From an uncultured Pelagibacteraceae bacterium (GTDB lineage: Bacteria > Pseudomonadota > Alphaproteobacteria > Pelagibacterales > Pelagibacteraceae), in NCBI GenBank assembly GCA_902573705.1, contig CACGKR010000005.1, positions 1 to 39,565 of the forward strand: a stretch of 39,565 nt of DNA, written 5' to 3'. This document shows, piece after piece, positions 1 through 8,942 of this stretch (the stretch's first letter is position 1; each line of letters begins with the position of its first letter). The notes below the pieces were generated by a model that saw nothing but the letters and a program-made list of their open reading frames with translations, did no database searches and was not told where the DNA came from. The translations under genes were made by a program, and so were the position numbers.

Positions 1-1020
1 AGTTAAAACGCCAACACCATAAAAATTATACCAATTTGAATTATTTGGCATTTGCGCAATTTTTGTTTTTATTGAAACATATGAAAAAACAAATACACCT
101 AATTGCTTACCTAAAAATAATCCTAATACAATTCCTAATGGTACTTTATCAAGCAATGAACCAAACGATAATCCATCTAAAGAAACTCCAGCGTTAGCGA
201 AAGCGAATAAAGGCATTATTCCAAATGCAACGTATGGGCTTATTGCGTGTTCGACTTTTATTAAAAGAGAAAAATCTTTTTCTTTTTTTCTATGAGGAAT
301 AGTCATTGCCAAAAGAACACCAGCAATTGTTGCGTGTATACCTGAATTATGTGTAAAATCCCAAAGGAAAATACCAATTACCAGATAAGGTAAAAATTTC
401 TTTACATTAAATTTATTAATAACTAATAAAATTAAAAAAGCTAATAACATTAGACTTAAATATTTGATACTCAAATCCCCAGAATAAAATATTGCAATTA
501 TCACTATAGCTCCTAAATCATCAATTATTGCTAGTGCAGTTAAAAATACTTTTAAAGATAATGGCACTCGTTTACCTAACAAAGATAATACACCTAACGA
601 GAAAGCAATATCAGTTGCAGAGGGTATTGCCCATCCATTCAAAGTTTCACTATCGCCTAAATTAATAAAAACATAAAATAGAGCAGGTACTAGCATACCT
701 CCTACAGCTGCAATTATCGGTAGTAAAGCTTGTTTGATATTAGACAGCTCACCTTGTAAAAATTCTCGTTTAATTTCTAAAGTAACAAAAAAAAAGAATA
801 TAGCCATCAAAGCATCATTTATCCAATGTAGAACTGAAAGTTTTAAACCAAAATTATTTATCCCAATAAATAAATATTCATTTAGAGTAGAAAAATACAA
901 TTCAGATAAATCAGAATTGCTTATTATTAATGCAATAATGGCTGCAAATAATAGAACTAATCCACTAGCAGCTTCCAGTTTAAAAAACCAAATAAACGGT
1001 TTAGATAAATAATTAATCAT
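1..1020 (-). CDS. nhaA: Na+/H+ antiporter NhaA (3' end beyond window)
   Basis: Inner-membrane antiporter that exchanges Na+ for protons to control pH and sodium. The first 340 residues are present; the gene runs off the left edge, close to the C-terminal conserved YGVGVLTGIGFTMS-type helix, so about 50 residues are missing compared with the 388-residue E. coli protein. Visible hallmarks are HWINDALMAIFFF near residue 65, the ATDIAF segment with Asp137 and the IIDDLG segment with Asp167 and Asp168; these match E. coli Asp133, Asp163 and Asp164, which bind and translocate ions. The ATG at 1020 lies 1 nt after the stop codon of the zinc-ribbon gene, so the two are probably cotranscribed. NhaA fits a marine, sodium-exposed cell. 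Identification is firm. Confidence 0.95.
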   Translation of the reverse strand, partial: MINYLSKPFIWFFKLEAASGLVLLFAAIIALIISNSDLSELYFSTLNEYLFIGINNFGLKLSVLHWINDALMAIFFFFVTLEIKREFLQGELSNIKQALLPIIAAVGGMLVPALFYVFINLGDSETLNGWAIPSATDIAFSLGVLSLLGKRVPLSLKVFLTALAIIDDLGAIVIIAIFYSGDLSIKYLSLMLLAFLILLVINKFNVKKFLPYLVIGIFLWDFTHNSGIHATIAGVLLAMTIPHRKKEKDFSLLIKVEHAISPYVAFGIMPLFAFANAGVSLDGLSFGSLLDKVPLGIVLGLFLGKQLGVFVFSYVSIKTKIAQMPNNSNWYNFYGVGVLT

Positions 1021-1021
1021 T

Positions 1022-1483
1022 TTAACTTAGATCTTTAACAAAAAGAATTAAATCTCTCAAGGTCTCAAATAAATTATATAATATTAACTCTAAATTTGGA
1101 AAAACAGAGCTCAAAGGAGATCTAAAAGTGTCTAAAATAATTATTATAGCCACAAAAGTTATCACTGAGACAATTGTGTAATTTAAAAATTTTCCAATTG
1201 TAAAACTTGAACTTGGCTTATACTTAACTAATTGAGTTTTTTTATAATTTGATAAATTTTGTTTTAATTGATTAATATTCTTATCTTCTAGATCTAAATT
1301 TTTATCTTTTGTTGGAGTTTTTTGTTCTGTTATTTCAGTTGAAATAGTGTCATGTAATTTAGTTTCTTTCTTGTAAAACCACGTTTTGTCACATGACCCA
1401 CATTTTAGTAATCTGCCTTTGTCTGGAATTAAATTATCCGCAATTTCAAATTTTTTTTCACCACATGGACAAGTAATTATCAT
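1022..1483 (-). CDS. Zinc-ribbon (MJ0042-type) single-pass membrane protein
   Basis: A 153-residue protein with an N-terminal zinc ribbon (Cys5, Cys7, Cys28, Cys31), a charged Lys/Asn-rich linker, and one strongly hydrophobic segment at about residues 101-118, followed by a short amphipathic C-terminus. This layout matches the zinc-ribbon plus transmembrane proteins of alphaproteobacteria annotated as MJ0042 or DUF3426-like; their function is not established. The ribbon would be cytoplasmic if the single helix follows the positive-inside rule. It precedes nhaA by 1 nt. The family call rests on the spacing of the cysteines; a specific role cannot be given. Confidence 0.8.
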   Translation of the reverse strand: MIITCPCGEKKFEIADNLIPDKGRLLKCGSCDKTWFYKKETKLHDTISTEITEQKTPTKDKNLDLEDKNINQLKQNLSNYKKTQLVKYKPSSSFTIGKFLNYTIVSVITFVAIIIILDTFRSPLSSVFPNLELILYNLFETLRDLILFVKDLS

Positions 1484-1539
1484 AATGTCTATATATCAGA
1501 TTCTAGTTAAAAATCCTTTGTTTTACACATCTTTATACA

Positions 1540-1567
1540 TTGAAAAAATATATAAGTACTGTATTAG
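1540..1567 (+). promoter_or_regulatory. Possible sigma70 promoter of tRNA-Pro
   Basis: TTGAAA at 1540-1545 and TATTAG at 1562-1567 are separated by 16 bp, and the -10-like hexamer ends 9 bp before the tRNA. Such hexamers are common by chance in DNA this AT-rich, so the call is tentative. Confidence 0.3.
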
Positions 1568-1576
1568 TACTTCATT

Positions 1577-1653
<77 letters not shown>

Positions 1654-1660
1654 TCTTATT

Positions 1661-1943
1661 ATGAGAAAAGCTAAAATATACATACCTAACAAAAGTCCAA
1701 TGCAATCAGGATATGGAAAAACTGACAAATGGATATTAGAATTTGTAACAAAAGACCCCACTAGAAACCCTCTTATGGGATGGGAAAGTTCTTCAGATAC
1801 ATTTTCAGAGTTAAAATTAGAATTTTCATCAAAAGAACTTGCAATTAATTATGCAAAGAAAAAAAAAGATTAATTACGAAATTATTGAACCAAAAAAAAG
1901 AAAGATTGTTATAAAATCTTACTCAGATAATTTTTTAAAATAA
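1661..1943 (+). CDS. NDUFS4-family complex I accessory subunit, frameshifted at A9
   Basis: ETC complex I subunit conserved region (NDUFS4/NUYM family), an accessory subunit of respiratory NADH:quinone oxidoreductase on its cytoplasmic arm in alphaproteobacteria. The open frame from ATG 1661 contains the diagnostic segments SPMQSG, KWILEF and PLMGWESSSD, then stops at 1871-1873 after 70 codons. The missing C-terminus is present one frame away: removing one A from the A9 run at 1859-1867 continues as INYEIIEPKKR and KSYSDNFLK, the expected family ending, and stops at 1941-1943, giving about 93 residues. The short frame loses this conserved tail. Either the sequence has one surplus A, or the product depends on slippage, or the gene is newly inactivated. 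I chose ATG 1661 because the family N-terminus begins there; a longer frame would start inside the tRNA. Confidence 0.85.
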
Positions 1944-1947
1944 TTAG

Positions 1948-2943
1948 ATGTTTAAATTTTTTACTCAAAGAGAATGGTTTTTATGGAGCATATTAGGATC
2001 AATTTTTATTCTTGTTTCTACTTGGTATCAAGTTCAGCTTGATGTGAAAATCAACGAATGGTTTGGTGATTTCTATGATACTCTCCAAAAAGCTTTAACA
2101 ACACCTAATTCGGTTTCTGAGGAAGAATTTATAGGTTATCTTTTTACTTTTGCTAAAATTGCAGCCCTTTGGATTTTAATTGCGGTTTTCACTGGATTTT
2201 TTACTAGTCATTGGGTTTTTCGATGGCGTACATCTATGGCGAATTATTATCATGAACAATGGTTAAAAGCCAGATTAACTGAGGGCGCGTCTCAGAGAGT
2301 TCAAGAAGATACATTAAAATTTGCAAGAATAATGGAAGGTCTGGGTACTGGATTACTTGATAGTATAATGACTCTTATTGCATTTACTCCTATTCTTTGG
2401 GGCTTATCAAAACAAATTGATGTTCTTCCATGGATTGGAGAAGTGGATCATGCATTAGTTTGGGTAGCTATCATTTCAGCTTTAGGCGGGACTCTGCTTC
2501 TAGCAGCTGTTGGGATTAAGCTTCCAGGCATTGAATATGATATTCAAAAAGAGGAAGCAGGTTATAGAAAAGAATTAGTCCATGGCGAAGATGATCCTAT
2601 TAGAGCTGCTCCTCCAACAATTGGTCAATTATACAACAGGGTAAGAGGAATACATTACAAATCATACTTTCATTACTTATATTTTAATACAGTTAAATGG
2701 AGTTATTTCCAAGGAATGGTAATAGTGCCTTATTTAGCTTTAGCTCCAACAATAGTGACTGGTGCCATAACACTTGGATTTGTTCAACAGATAACAAGAG
2801 CCTTTGGAAGAGTGGAGGGGTCATTACAATATTTAGTAAAAAGTTGGTCTACAATTGTAGAACTTATTTCTGTATGGAAAAGATTAAGGGAATTTGAAGC
2901 AAAATTGAATAGAAATATTGAAATGGAATTAAGTGCTGAATGA
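1948..2943 (+). CDS. SbmA/BacA-like peptide transporter
   Basis: Inner-membrane protein of the SbmA/BacA family, which imports peptide antibiotics and similar peptides using the proton gradient (knowledge from E. coli SbmA and rhizobial BacA). Family landmarks are FRWRTSM (91-97), EGASQRVQEDT (112-122), GIKLPG (189-194) and YRKELVHGEDD (206-216), with hydrophobic segments between. At 331 residues it is shorter than the 406-residue E. coli SbmA and lacks the N-terminal 70 or so residues. The start is secure: a TAG at 1945-1947 lies directly before the ATG in frame. The stop overlaps the glpX start in an ATGA, so the two are translationally coupled. Confidence 0.9.
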   Translation: MFKFFTQREWFLWSILGSIFILVSTWYQVQLDVKINEWFGDFYDTLQKALTTPNSVSEEEFIGYLFTFAKIAALWILIAVFTGFFTSHWVFRWRTSMANYYHEQWLKARLTEGASQRVQEDTLKFARIMEGLGTGLLDSIMTLIAFTPILWGLSKQIDVLPWIGEVDHALVWVAIISALGGTLLLAAVGIKLPGIEYDIQKEEAGYRKELVHGEDDPIRAAPPTIGQLYNRVRGIHYKSYFHYLYFNTVKWSYFQGMVIVPYLALAPTIVTGAITLGFVQQITRAFGRVEGSLQYLVKSWSTIVELISVWKRLREFEAKLNRNIEMELSAE

Positions 2944-3893
2944 CAATAGACAAAAAATATATAGATCAATTTATAAATGTAACATCCAAAGCAGCAATAG
3001 CCTCATCCTTTTTTTTAGGAAAAAAAAATAAAATTGCAGCAGATAAAGCTGCAGTGGACAATATGAGGTCTGAGTTAAATAAAATTGATATGACTGGTGA
3101 AATAGTTATAGGAGAAGGTTCATTGGATGAGGCACCAATGTTATATACAGGTGAAATTCTTGGGAATAAAAATGGACCAAGTTTTGATATAGCAGTTGAT
3201 CCCGTAGAAGGTACAAATTTTGTGGCTAATAATTATCCTGGTGCACTTTCTGTTATTGCTATTGCTGAAAAAAACAATCTTTTTAAAGCCCCAGAAACAT
3301 ATATGAATAAGATTGCGACGAATACAGTCGGAGAAGGATTAATTGATCTTGATTATTCAATTAAAAAAAATTTAGAAAATTTAGCGGATTTCAAAAATAC
3401 AAAACCTGAAAATTTAACTGCTTGTATATTAGATCGCCCCAGACACAAACAAATTATTGACGAATTAAAAGAATTAAAAGTTAAAATAAAGTTAATAACT
3501 GATGGTGATGTTGCTGGAGCACTTATGGTGACAAATCCTTCCTATGGTGTTGACATATTTTTAGGCATTGGTGGTGGTCCAGAAGGAGTTTTAGCAGCAG
3601 TTGCATTAGATGCCTACAATTGTAATTTTCAAGGTAGATTTATCTTTGATAATGAAAATGATATTAAAGATGCAAAAAATATGGGTATATCAGATTTGAC
3701 AAAAAAATATAATTTAAATGAAATAGTCAAAGGGGATGCTATATTTAGTGCTACTGCTATTACAGATACGATGTCTATGAAAGGTATTGTTAAATTAGAT
3801 GAATTTACTTACGACACACAAACTCTTACTACATATAAAACTTCAAATAAAAATTATACAAATATTGAAAAAAGAAAAATTACATCAAAATAA
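2940..3893 (+). CDS. glpX: Class II fructose-1,6-bisphosphatase
   Basis: Hydrolyses fructose 1,6-bisphosphate to fructose 6-phosphate, the committed step of gluconeogenesis, in the cytoplasm. The 317-residue length is normal. Metal and substrate motifs are in order: IGEGSLDEAPM (57-67), DPVEGT (87-92), ILDRPRH (163-169), TDGDVAGA (187-194) and GIGGGPEGV (209-217). The segment that usually reads ATGITDG is SATAITD here, a Gly-to-Ala change. It overlaps the transporter gene upstream by 4 nt and is followed 15 nt later by recJ, so all three are probably on one transcript. Confidence 0.95.
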   Translation: MTIDKKYIDQFINVTSKAAIASSFFLGKKNKIAADKAAVDNMRSELNKIDMTGEIVIGEGSLDEAPMLYTGEILGNKNGPSFDIAVDPVEGTNFVANNYPGALSVIAIAEKNNLFKAPETYMNKIATNTVGEGLIDLDYSIKKNLENLADFKNTKPENLTACILDRPRHKQIIDELKELKVKIKLITDGDVAGALMVTNPSYGVDIFLGIGGGPEGVLAAVALDAYNCNFQGRFIFDNENDIKDAKNMGISDLTKKYNLNEIVKGDAIFSATAITDTMSMKGIVKLDEFTYDTQTLTTYKTSNKNYTNIEKRKITSK

Positions 3894-3908
3894 GTTTAAT
3901 GATAAACA

Positions 3909-5603
3909 ATGATTTCAGTTTCTGGAAAAAGATGGGAAGAAAAAAAAATTAATAATAGATTAGTTGAAAAAGTACAAACAGAAAATAACTTCTCTAAAAC
4001 TTTATCAAGGTTAATAATTTCAAGAAATTTTGATGAAAATGAAATTTATTTAATCGAAAATAATTTAAAATTTACAAATATTTTTCAATATAACAACGAT
4101 TTTATTCGTGCCGTTGAATTAACAATAAATTCAATAAAAAAAAAAGAAAAGATATGTATAATAGGTGATTATGATGTCGACGGATCGGTATCTACCGCTT
4201 TGTTAGTTAGACTTTTAGAAAGTATTAAACATCCATATTTCTATTATATACCAGATAGAATTAAAGATGGTTATGGAGCTAGTAAAAGACTCTTTCAAAA
4301 ATTAATTTTAAAAAAACCTAAACTAGTGATTATGGTAGACTGTGGCTCTACAAGTGTTGAGGCTGTCAACTTTCTAAACAAAAATAAAATTAATTCTTTA
4401 ATTATTGATCATCATGAAATTTACAAGCCTTTTCCTAAATCTAATATAATTATAAACCCAAAAAAATATAATGGATATTCAGATTATGATTATTTATGTG
4501 CATCGACACTTGTATATTTTTTTATAGATTTGTTAATTAAAAGATTAAGACATAAAATTAATTTTAGACAATATCTAATCTATGTATTACTAGCCACTGT
4601 ATGTGATGTTATGCCATTGAGAAAATTGAATAGATTATTGTCGATAACAGCACTTAAAGAATTTAATTTTAAAGACAATTGCGTCTTAAATGAAATATAT
4701 AGACTAAGTAATAGAACAAATAGATTAAATATTAATGACTTGGGATATCTTATTGGGCCTATATTAAATGTAGGTGGTAGACTTAGTAAATCATCTTATG
4801 CTACAGAATTATTAACTTCGGATAATAAAATTTCAATAAACAAAATCACAACTAAACTAATTATGCTTAATGAAAAAAGAAAAAAAATAGAGTCAGCAAT
4901 TATAAAAAATATTGATTTTGAAAAGTTAAAAAAAGAAAATGAAAATATAATAATATATTTTAATCCTACCTTAAATGAGGGTTTAATTGGAATCATAGCG
5001 TCTAAACTAAAAGATTATTTTGATAAACCTTCCATTGTTATAACTAAATCAAAAAATATACTTAAAGGCTCTGCTAGATCTATTTTTGATTATAATATCG
5101 GTAAAGCGATAAAAAATTTGTTAAATAGAAATATAATTATTAATGGTGGTGGACACAATATGGCAGCTGGATTTTCCTTAAAAAAGGAAAATTTTGTTGA
5201 TTTCAAAAAATTCATAAACCAGGATTACTTAAAAAAAAAAATTAAAAATAAATGGATAAATAATTATGAAACTGAACTTTCGTCGCTTAGTTTAAACAGA
5301 AAATTTTACGATGATATTATAAAATTGTCACCATTCGGTACAGAAAATCCGAATCCAATATTCCTTTTTAAACAAATAAAAGTGATTAAACATCAAATAT
5401 TAGATAACAAACATATTTCATGTATTCTAAAATCTAAAATTGGTATTACTATTAAATCAATTTCCTTTGATTCTTTAAATACACAGATAGGAAAACATCT
5501 AATAAATTATAAAAATTATTTTAATGTTATAGGTTATATTAATGAAAATTTTTGGAATAATAAAAAAACTCTCCAATTGGTTATTAAAGATTTAATATTG
5601 TGA
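3909..5603 (+). CDS. recJ: Single-stranded-DNA exonuclease RecJ
   Basis: 5'-3' exonuclease on single-stranded DNA, used in recombinational repair, mismatch repair and replication-fork processing. The 564 residues include the DHH domain motifs GDYDVDG (86-92), VDCG (143-146), DHHE (167-170) and DVMPL, and the DHHA1 motif NGGGHNMAAG (412-421), followed by a C-terminal OB-like region. All metal-binding motifs are present. The start codon lies 15 nt after glpX, and the gene is the last before tRNA-Glu. Confidence 0.95.
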   Translation: MISVSGKRWEEKKINNRLVEKVQTENNFSKTLSRLIISRNFDENEIYLIENNLKFTNIFQYNNDFIRAVELTINSIKKKEKICIIGDYDVDGSVSTALLVRLLESIKHPYFYYIPDRIKDGYGASKRLFQKLILKKPKLVIMVDCGSTSVEAVNFLNKNKINSLIIDHHEIYKPFPKSNIIINPKKYNGYSDYDYLCASTLVYFFIDLLIKRLRHKINFRQYLIYVLLATVCDVMPLRKLNRLLSITALKEFNFKDNCVLNEIYRLSNRTNRLNINDLGYLIGPILNVGGRLSKSSYATELLTSDNKISINKITTKLIMLNEKRKKIESAIIKNIDFEKLKKENENIIIYFNPTLNEGLIGIIASKLKDYFDKPSIVITKSKNILKGSARSIFDYNIGKAIKNLLNRNIIINGGGHNMAAGFSLKKENFVDFKKFINQDYLKKKIKNKWINNYETELSSLSLNRKFYDDIIKLSPFGTENPNPIFLFKQIKVIKHQILDNKHISCILKSKIGITIKSISFDSLNTQIGKHLINYKNYFNVIGYINENFWNNKKTLQLVIKDLIL

Positions 5604-5615
5604 TTTATTATAGAC

Positions 5616-5644
5616 TTGATAATTAAAGACTTTTCAAATAAAAG
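5616..5644 (+). promoter_or_regulatory. Likely promoter of tRNA-Glu
   Basis: TTGATA at 5616-5621 and TAAAAG at 5639-5644 are separated by 17 bp, and the -10-like hexamer ends 10 bp before the tRNA. Position and spacing are right; the -10 sequence is only a partial match. Confidence 0.4.
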
Positions 5645-5654
5645 ACCTCAAAAT

Positions 5655-5729
5655 GGTCCCTTCGTCTATCGGTTAGGACACGTGGTTTTCATCCTCGAAA
5701 GAGGGGTTCGATTCCCCTAGGGACCGCCA
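5655..5729 (+). tRNA. tRNA-Glu (anticodon TTC)
   Basis: 75-nt cloverleaf. The acceptor stem GGTCCCT pairs with AGGGACC, the anticodon loop is TTTTCAT (anticodon TTC), the T loop is TTCGATT, and the CCA end is encoded at 5727-5729. The anticodon stem CGTGG/CCTCG has a T-T mismatch between 5683 and 5695 in the middle of the stem; all other stems pair. The accessory block begins directly after it. Confidence 0.95.
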
Positions 5730-5741
5730 TTTTACATAAGA

Positions 5742-6005
5742 ATGCCTTATTTTGTCTACATGATCAAAACATTAAATAATTTTAGAAATAAGACATACGT
5801 GGGCTATACAAAAGATATCAACTTAAGATTAAATAAACATAATAATAACAAAGGAGCAAAATCTACAAAAGGCTATCATTGGGAACTTATTTATAAAAAA
5901 AGATTTAAAAAAAAAGAAGAAGCAATGTCTTATGAATATAAACTTAAAAATGATAGAAAGAAAAGATCATCTATATTAAATAAACATAATGATAAAAGAA
6001 ACTAG
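5742..6005 (+). CDS. GIY-YIG nuclease-domain protein (UPF0213-like)
   Basis: An 87-residue stand-alone GIY-YIG domain. The GIY equivalent is YFVYMIKT (3-10), the YIG equivalent is TYVGYT (18-23), a conserved Arg and His follow in the LRLNKH segment, and the metal-binding Glu lies in SYEYKLK near the C-terminus. The family (YhbQ and SLX1-like) comprises small structure-dependent or damage-related nucleases whose cellular role is poorly defined. It starts 12 nt after tRNA-Glu and its last 17 nt overlap the start of the glycosyltransferase gene. Such proteins occur both in core genomes and beside mobile elements. Confidence 0.85.
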   Translation: MPYFVYMIKTLNNFRNKTYVGYTKDINLRLNKHNNNKGAKSTKGYHWELIYKKRFKKKEEAMSYEYKLKNDRKKRSSILNKHNDKRN

Positions 6006-8106
6006 AATTGCAACTATATTACCATACAAAGAAAATTATACGGTCAGTAAAGCACAAGCAGCTGCCATTTGGGTAAATGATTTTTTTAAATACTCTAAAT
6101 ATAAAAAGAATAATTTTATATTTGGAAATACTGATACAAAAGATTATCTCACCAAAAATTATATTAATGTAGATTTAAATAAAAAGAACTCAAAATTTTC
6201 AAGTACTACCAATGAATATTGCGATAATTTTATTAGAATAAGCAACAAATATGATTTTGATATAATTGAAATTCATAATAGACCGCTAGTTTTTAATTAT
6301 CTTAAAAGTAAAATTAATAAAAAGTTTATACTTTATTTTCATAATGATCCAATGAACATGAAAGGATCAAAATCTATATCTGAAAGAATTTCATTAATTA
6401 ATAATGTTGATAAAATAATCTTTGTTAGTAAGTGGGTACAAAATAGATTTTTCAATGGTATCGATAAGAAACTAATCGATAAAACAGAAGTTGTTTATCC
6501 AAGTATCCATAAAGAAAAAAAATTATTAAAAAAAAATAGAAATATTATTTTTGTTGGTAAGTTAAATGAATCAAAAGGGTATGATATTTATAGAGATGCC
6601 ATTATTAGAATTTTAGATGAATTTAAAGATTGGAAAGCTTATTCTATAGGAGATGAAAGTCGTAAAAGACCACATATTAATCATATCAGACACACTGAGG
6701 TTGGTTTTTTAAAACATAAAAACGTTTTAAATTTTTTAAATAAATCAGAAATTGCAGTAGTGCCCTCAAGATGGGAAGAGCCTTTTGGAAGAACCGCCTT
6801 AGAGTCATCGTCAAGAGCATGTGCAACAATAATTTCTAATAAAGGTGGCTTACCAGAAACTACAGATCATTGTATAATATTAAAAAAACTTTCATCGAAC
6901 GACCTATATATCGAAATAAAAAAATTAATATTAAACAATAAAGTACGACGTAATATTCAAATAGGTGGATACAATAATGTTAAACATATCACTGAAAATA
7001 ACTCTAGATTTATAGATGATATCAGAGAGAAATTAATACATAATTTTAATTTAAATTTCATTAGAAATAAATTAAGAATTGTTAATATTTATAATGCAGG
7101 TCAAAAATTAAACCACAGACTATATAATATTTCTATCGGTAAGAAATTTACAAATGGTTTTATTAGAAATGGTCATGATGTTTTAGAGATTAGTGATCGG
7201 GATTTTATTAAACAAAATAGAAGTTTATCATTTCAAAATATTAATTCTAAGTTTCAAGAATATTTAATTGAAACAATAAAAAATTATAATCCAGATTTAT
7301 TTATTTTTGGACATACTAAAAATATAAATACGGAAACTTTGAAAGATATAAAGTTAGCAAATAGAAATATCGTTATATCTCAATGGAATGAAGATCCTGT
7401 AATGCCTAGTTTAGATTATTCTAAAAATAATATTCAAAATATATCTTTGTATAGCGATATAGTAGATCATAATTTTATAACAACCCATCCAAGTATAATT
7501 ACTAACCAAAAAATAAAGATTAAAAACCTCCACTTTTTCTTTGTACCAGTCGATAAGAATATTGAATGTTATGATGTTTTTAAATTAAATCCAAAAATGG
7601 ATTTATTCTACGCAATGAGCCACGGTGTTAATAGGGCAACTTTAAAAAAAGGGAAGACAGATGAAAGAATTAACTTTTTAGATAGGTTAATAAAAAAACT
7701 AGATGATATAAATTGTGATTTTTACGGTTTTAAGAATAAAGAACCCATTTGGGGAAATCAATTTTATCAGTCATTAGTAAATTCAAAAATGGGGTTAAAC
7801 CTGAGCAGGGGATTGCCTACAAAATATTATTCAAGTAACAGAATAGCTTCATTGATGGGAAATGGATTATTAACATTTATCGATAAAAAAACTCAAATTG
7901 ATGATTTTTTTAATAAAAATGAAATTGTTCTTTACGATAATATAAACGATTTATCCAAAAAAATAAAATTTTATAAAAAAAATCCAAATTTGAGAAAAAA
8001 AATTGCATACCTAGGGAAGAAAAAATATTTTAAACTGTTTAATGAACTACGTACTACTAAATATATTATTGATAAGTCGTTAGGTAAATCAGTAGAATTA
8101 TATTGA
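5989..8106 (+). CDS. Two-domain glycosyltransferase (GT4-like plus CgeB-like)
   Basis: A 705-residue cytoplasmic protein with two GT-B type units. Residues 1-345 form a GT4-like enzyme: an acceptor-side Rossmann half, then IIFVGKLNESKGYD near 184-197, and the nucleotide-sugar EX7E motif EPFGRTALE at about 263-271. Residues 355-700 resemble the CgeB/YkvP glycosyltransferase group, with NLSRGLPTKYYSSNR and a loop ending in GNGLLTFIDKK. It probably adds one or two sugars to a surface polysaccharide or glycoprotein; donor and acceptor cannot be read from sequence. The start overlaps the GIY-YIG gene by 17 nt; no later Met is well placed. It is richer in Lys and Asn than the flanking core genes. 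Confidence 0.8.
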   Translation: MIKETRIATILPYKENYTVSKAQAAAIWVNDFFKYSKYKKNNFIFGNTDTKDYLTKNYINVDLNKKNSKFSSTTNEYCDNFIRISNKYDFDIIEIHNRPLVFNYLKSKINKKFILYFHNDPMNMKGSKSISERISLINNVDKIIFVSKWVQNRFFNGIDKKLIDKTEVVYPSIHKEKKLLKKNRNIIFVGKLNESKGYDIYRDAIIRILDEFKDWKAYSIGDESRKRPHINHIRHTEVGFLKHKNVLNFLNKSEIAVVPSRWEEPFGRTALESSSRACATIISNKGGLPETTDHCIILKKLSSNDLYIEIKKLILNNKVRRNIQIGGYNNVKHITENNSRFIDDIREKLIHNFNLNFIRNKLRIVNIYNAGQKLNHRLYNISIGKKFTNGFIRNGHDVLEISDRDFIKQNRSLSFQNINSKFQEYLIETIKNYNPDLFIFGHTKNINTETLKDIKLANRNIVISQWNEDPVMPSLDYSKNNIQNISLYSDIVDHNFITTHPSIITNQKIKIKNLHFFFVPVDKNIECYDVFKLNPKMDLFYAMSHGVNRATLKKGKTDERINFLDRLIKKLDDINCDFYGFKNKEPIWGNQFYQSLVNSKMGLNLSRGLPTKYYSSNRIASLMGNGLLTFIDKKTQIDDFFNKNEIVLYDNINDLSKKIKFYKKNPNLRKKIAYLGKKKYFKLFNELRTTKYIIDKSLGKSVELY

Positions 8107-8942
8107 TGAAATTATCAATAATAATACCATCATTAAATAATTTAGAATATTTAAAGATATTAATCTCAAGTATTGAAAAAAATTCATTATATAATCATGA
8201 AATTATTGTTCACGTAAATGAAAATTTAGATAATACCTCAATATATCTCGAAGAAAAAAAAATAAAATTCACATATTCAGATAAAAATATTGGATTATGT
8301 AGTGCCGTTAATAAAGCGGCGGGTCTAGCTACTACAGATTACATTTTATATACTCATGACGATATGTATTTCTTACCTAACTGGGATTTAGTTTTAGAAA
8401 AAGAAATTAAAAAAACAAATAATAAATTTTTTTATTTTTCAGGAACAATGTTACAGAAGAAGGGAGCAGATTTAACATTAGATGCTGGTACTAATTTTGA
8501 TAATTTTAATGAGGAATATCTTTTAAATAATTATAAAGATATAAATATGTTCGATCATCAAGGATCACATTGGGCTCCTCATGTCGTTCATAAAGATATT
8601 TGGAATATAATTGGAGGTTTTAGTGAAGAATATAATCCAGGTGATGGTTCAGACTCTGATCTGAATATGAAACTATGGAATAGTGGTGTAAGAATATTCA
8701 AAGGATTGAACGATTTTAAAGTTTATCACTTTGGCTCAATATCGATGAGAAAAAAAAAAGATCTAATTAAAAATAATGGAACTAAAACTTTTTTAAAAAA
8801 ATGGGGGATAACACCTCGTTTTTTTTTTAAACATTATCTTAAGACTGGAACTATATATAATGGACCTTTAACAAATCCAAAAAAAACGATTATTTTTTTT
8901 ATTGAGCTTTTTATCTGCAAAATTAAAAAAGGATTAATTTAG
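8106..8942 (+). CDS. Family 2 glycosyltransferase
   Basis: A 278-residue GT-A fold enzyme. The N-terminus KLSIIIPSLNNLEYL is the classic GT2 donor-binding strand, a conserved NIGLCSAVN segment follows, and the metal/nucleotide-sugar motif is YTHDDMYF. GGFSEEYNPGDGSDSD carries the acidic residues expected near the catalytic base. No membrane helix is obvious apart from a hydrophobic C-terminal stretch. I chose the ATG at 8106, which shares its A with the TGA stop of the preceding gene; a TTG three bases earlier is possible. The coupling implies that it works with its neighbours on the same glycan. Confidence 0.85.
   Translation: MKLSIIIPSLNNLEYLKILISSIEKNSLYNHEIIVHVNENLDNTSIYLEEKKIKFTYSDKNIGLCSAVNKAAGLATTDYILYTHDDMYFLPNWDLVLEKEIKKTNNKFFYFSGTMLQKKGADLTLDAGTNFDNFNEEYLLNNYKDINMFDHQGSHWAPHVVHKDIWNIIGGFSEEYNPGDGSDSDLNMKLWNSGVRIFKGLNDFKVYHFGSISMRKKKDLIKNNGTKTFLKKWGITPRFFFKHYLKTGTIYNGPLTNPKKTIIFFIELFICKIKKGLI

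Noticed and set aside
5700..5729. tRNA-Glu 3' end as the attachment site of the island
   Set aside because: I found no second copy of the tRNA 3' segment downstream within the window.
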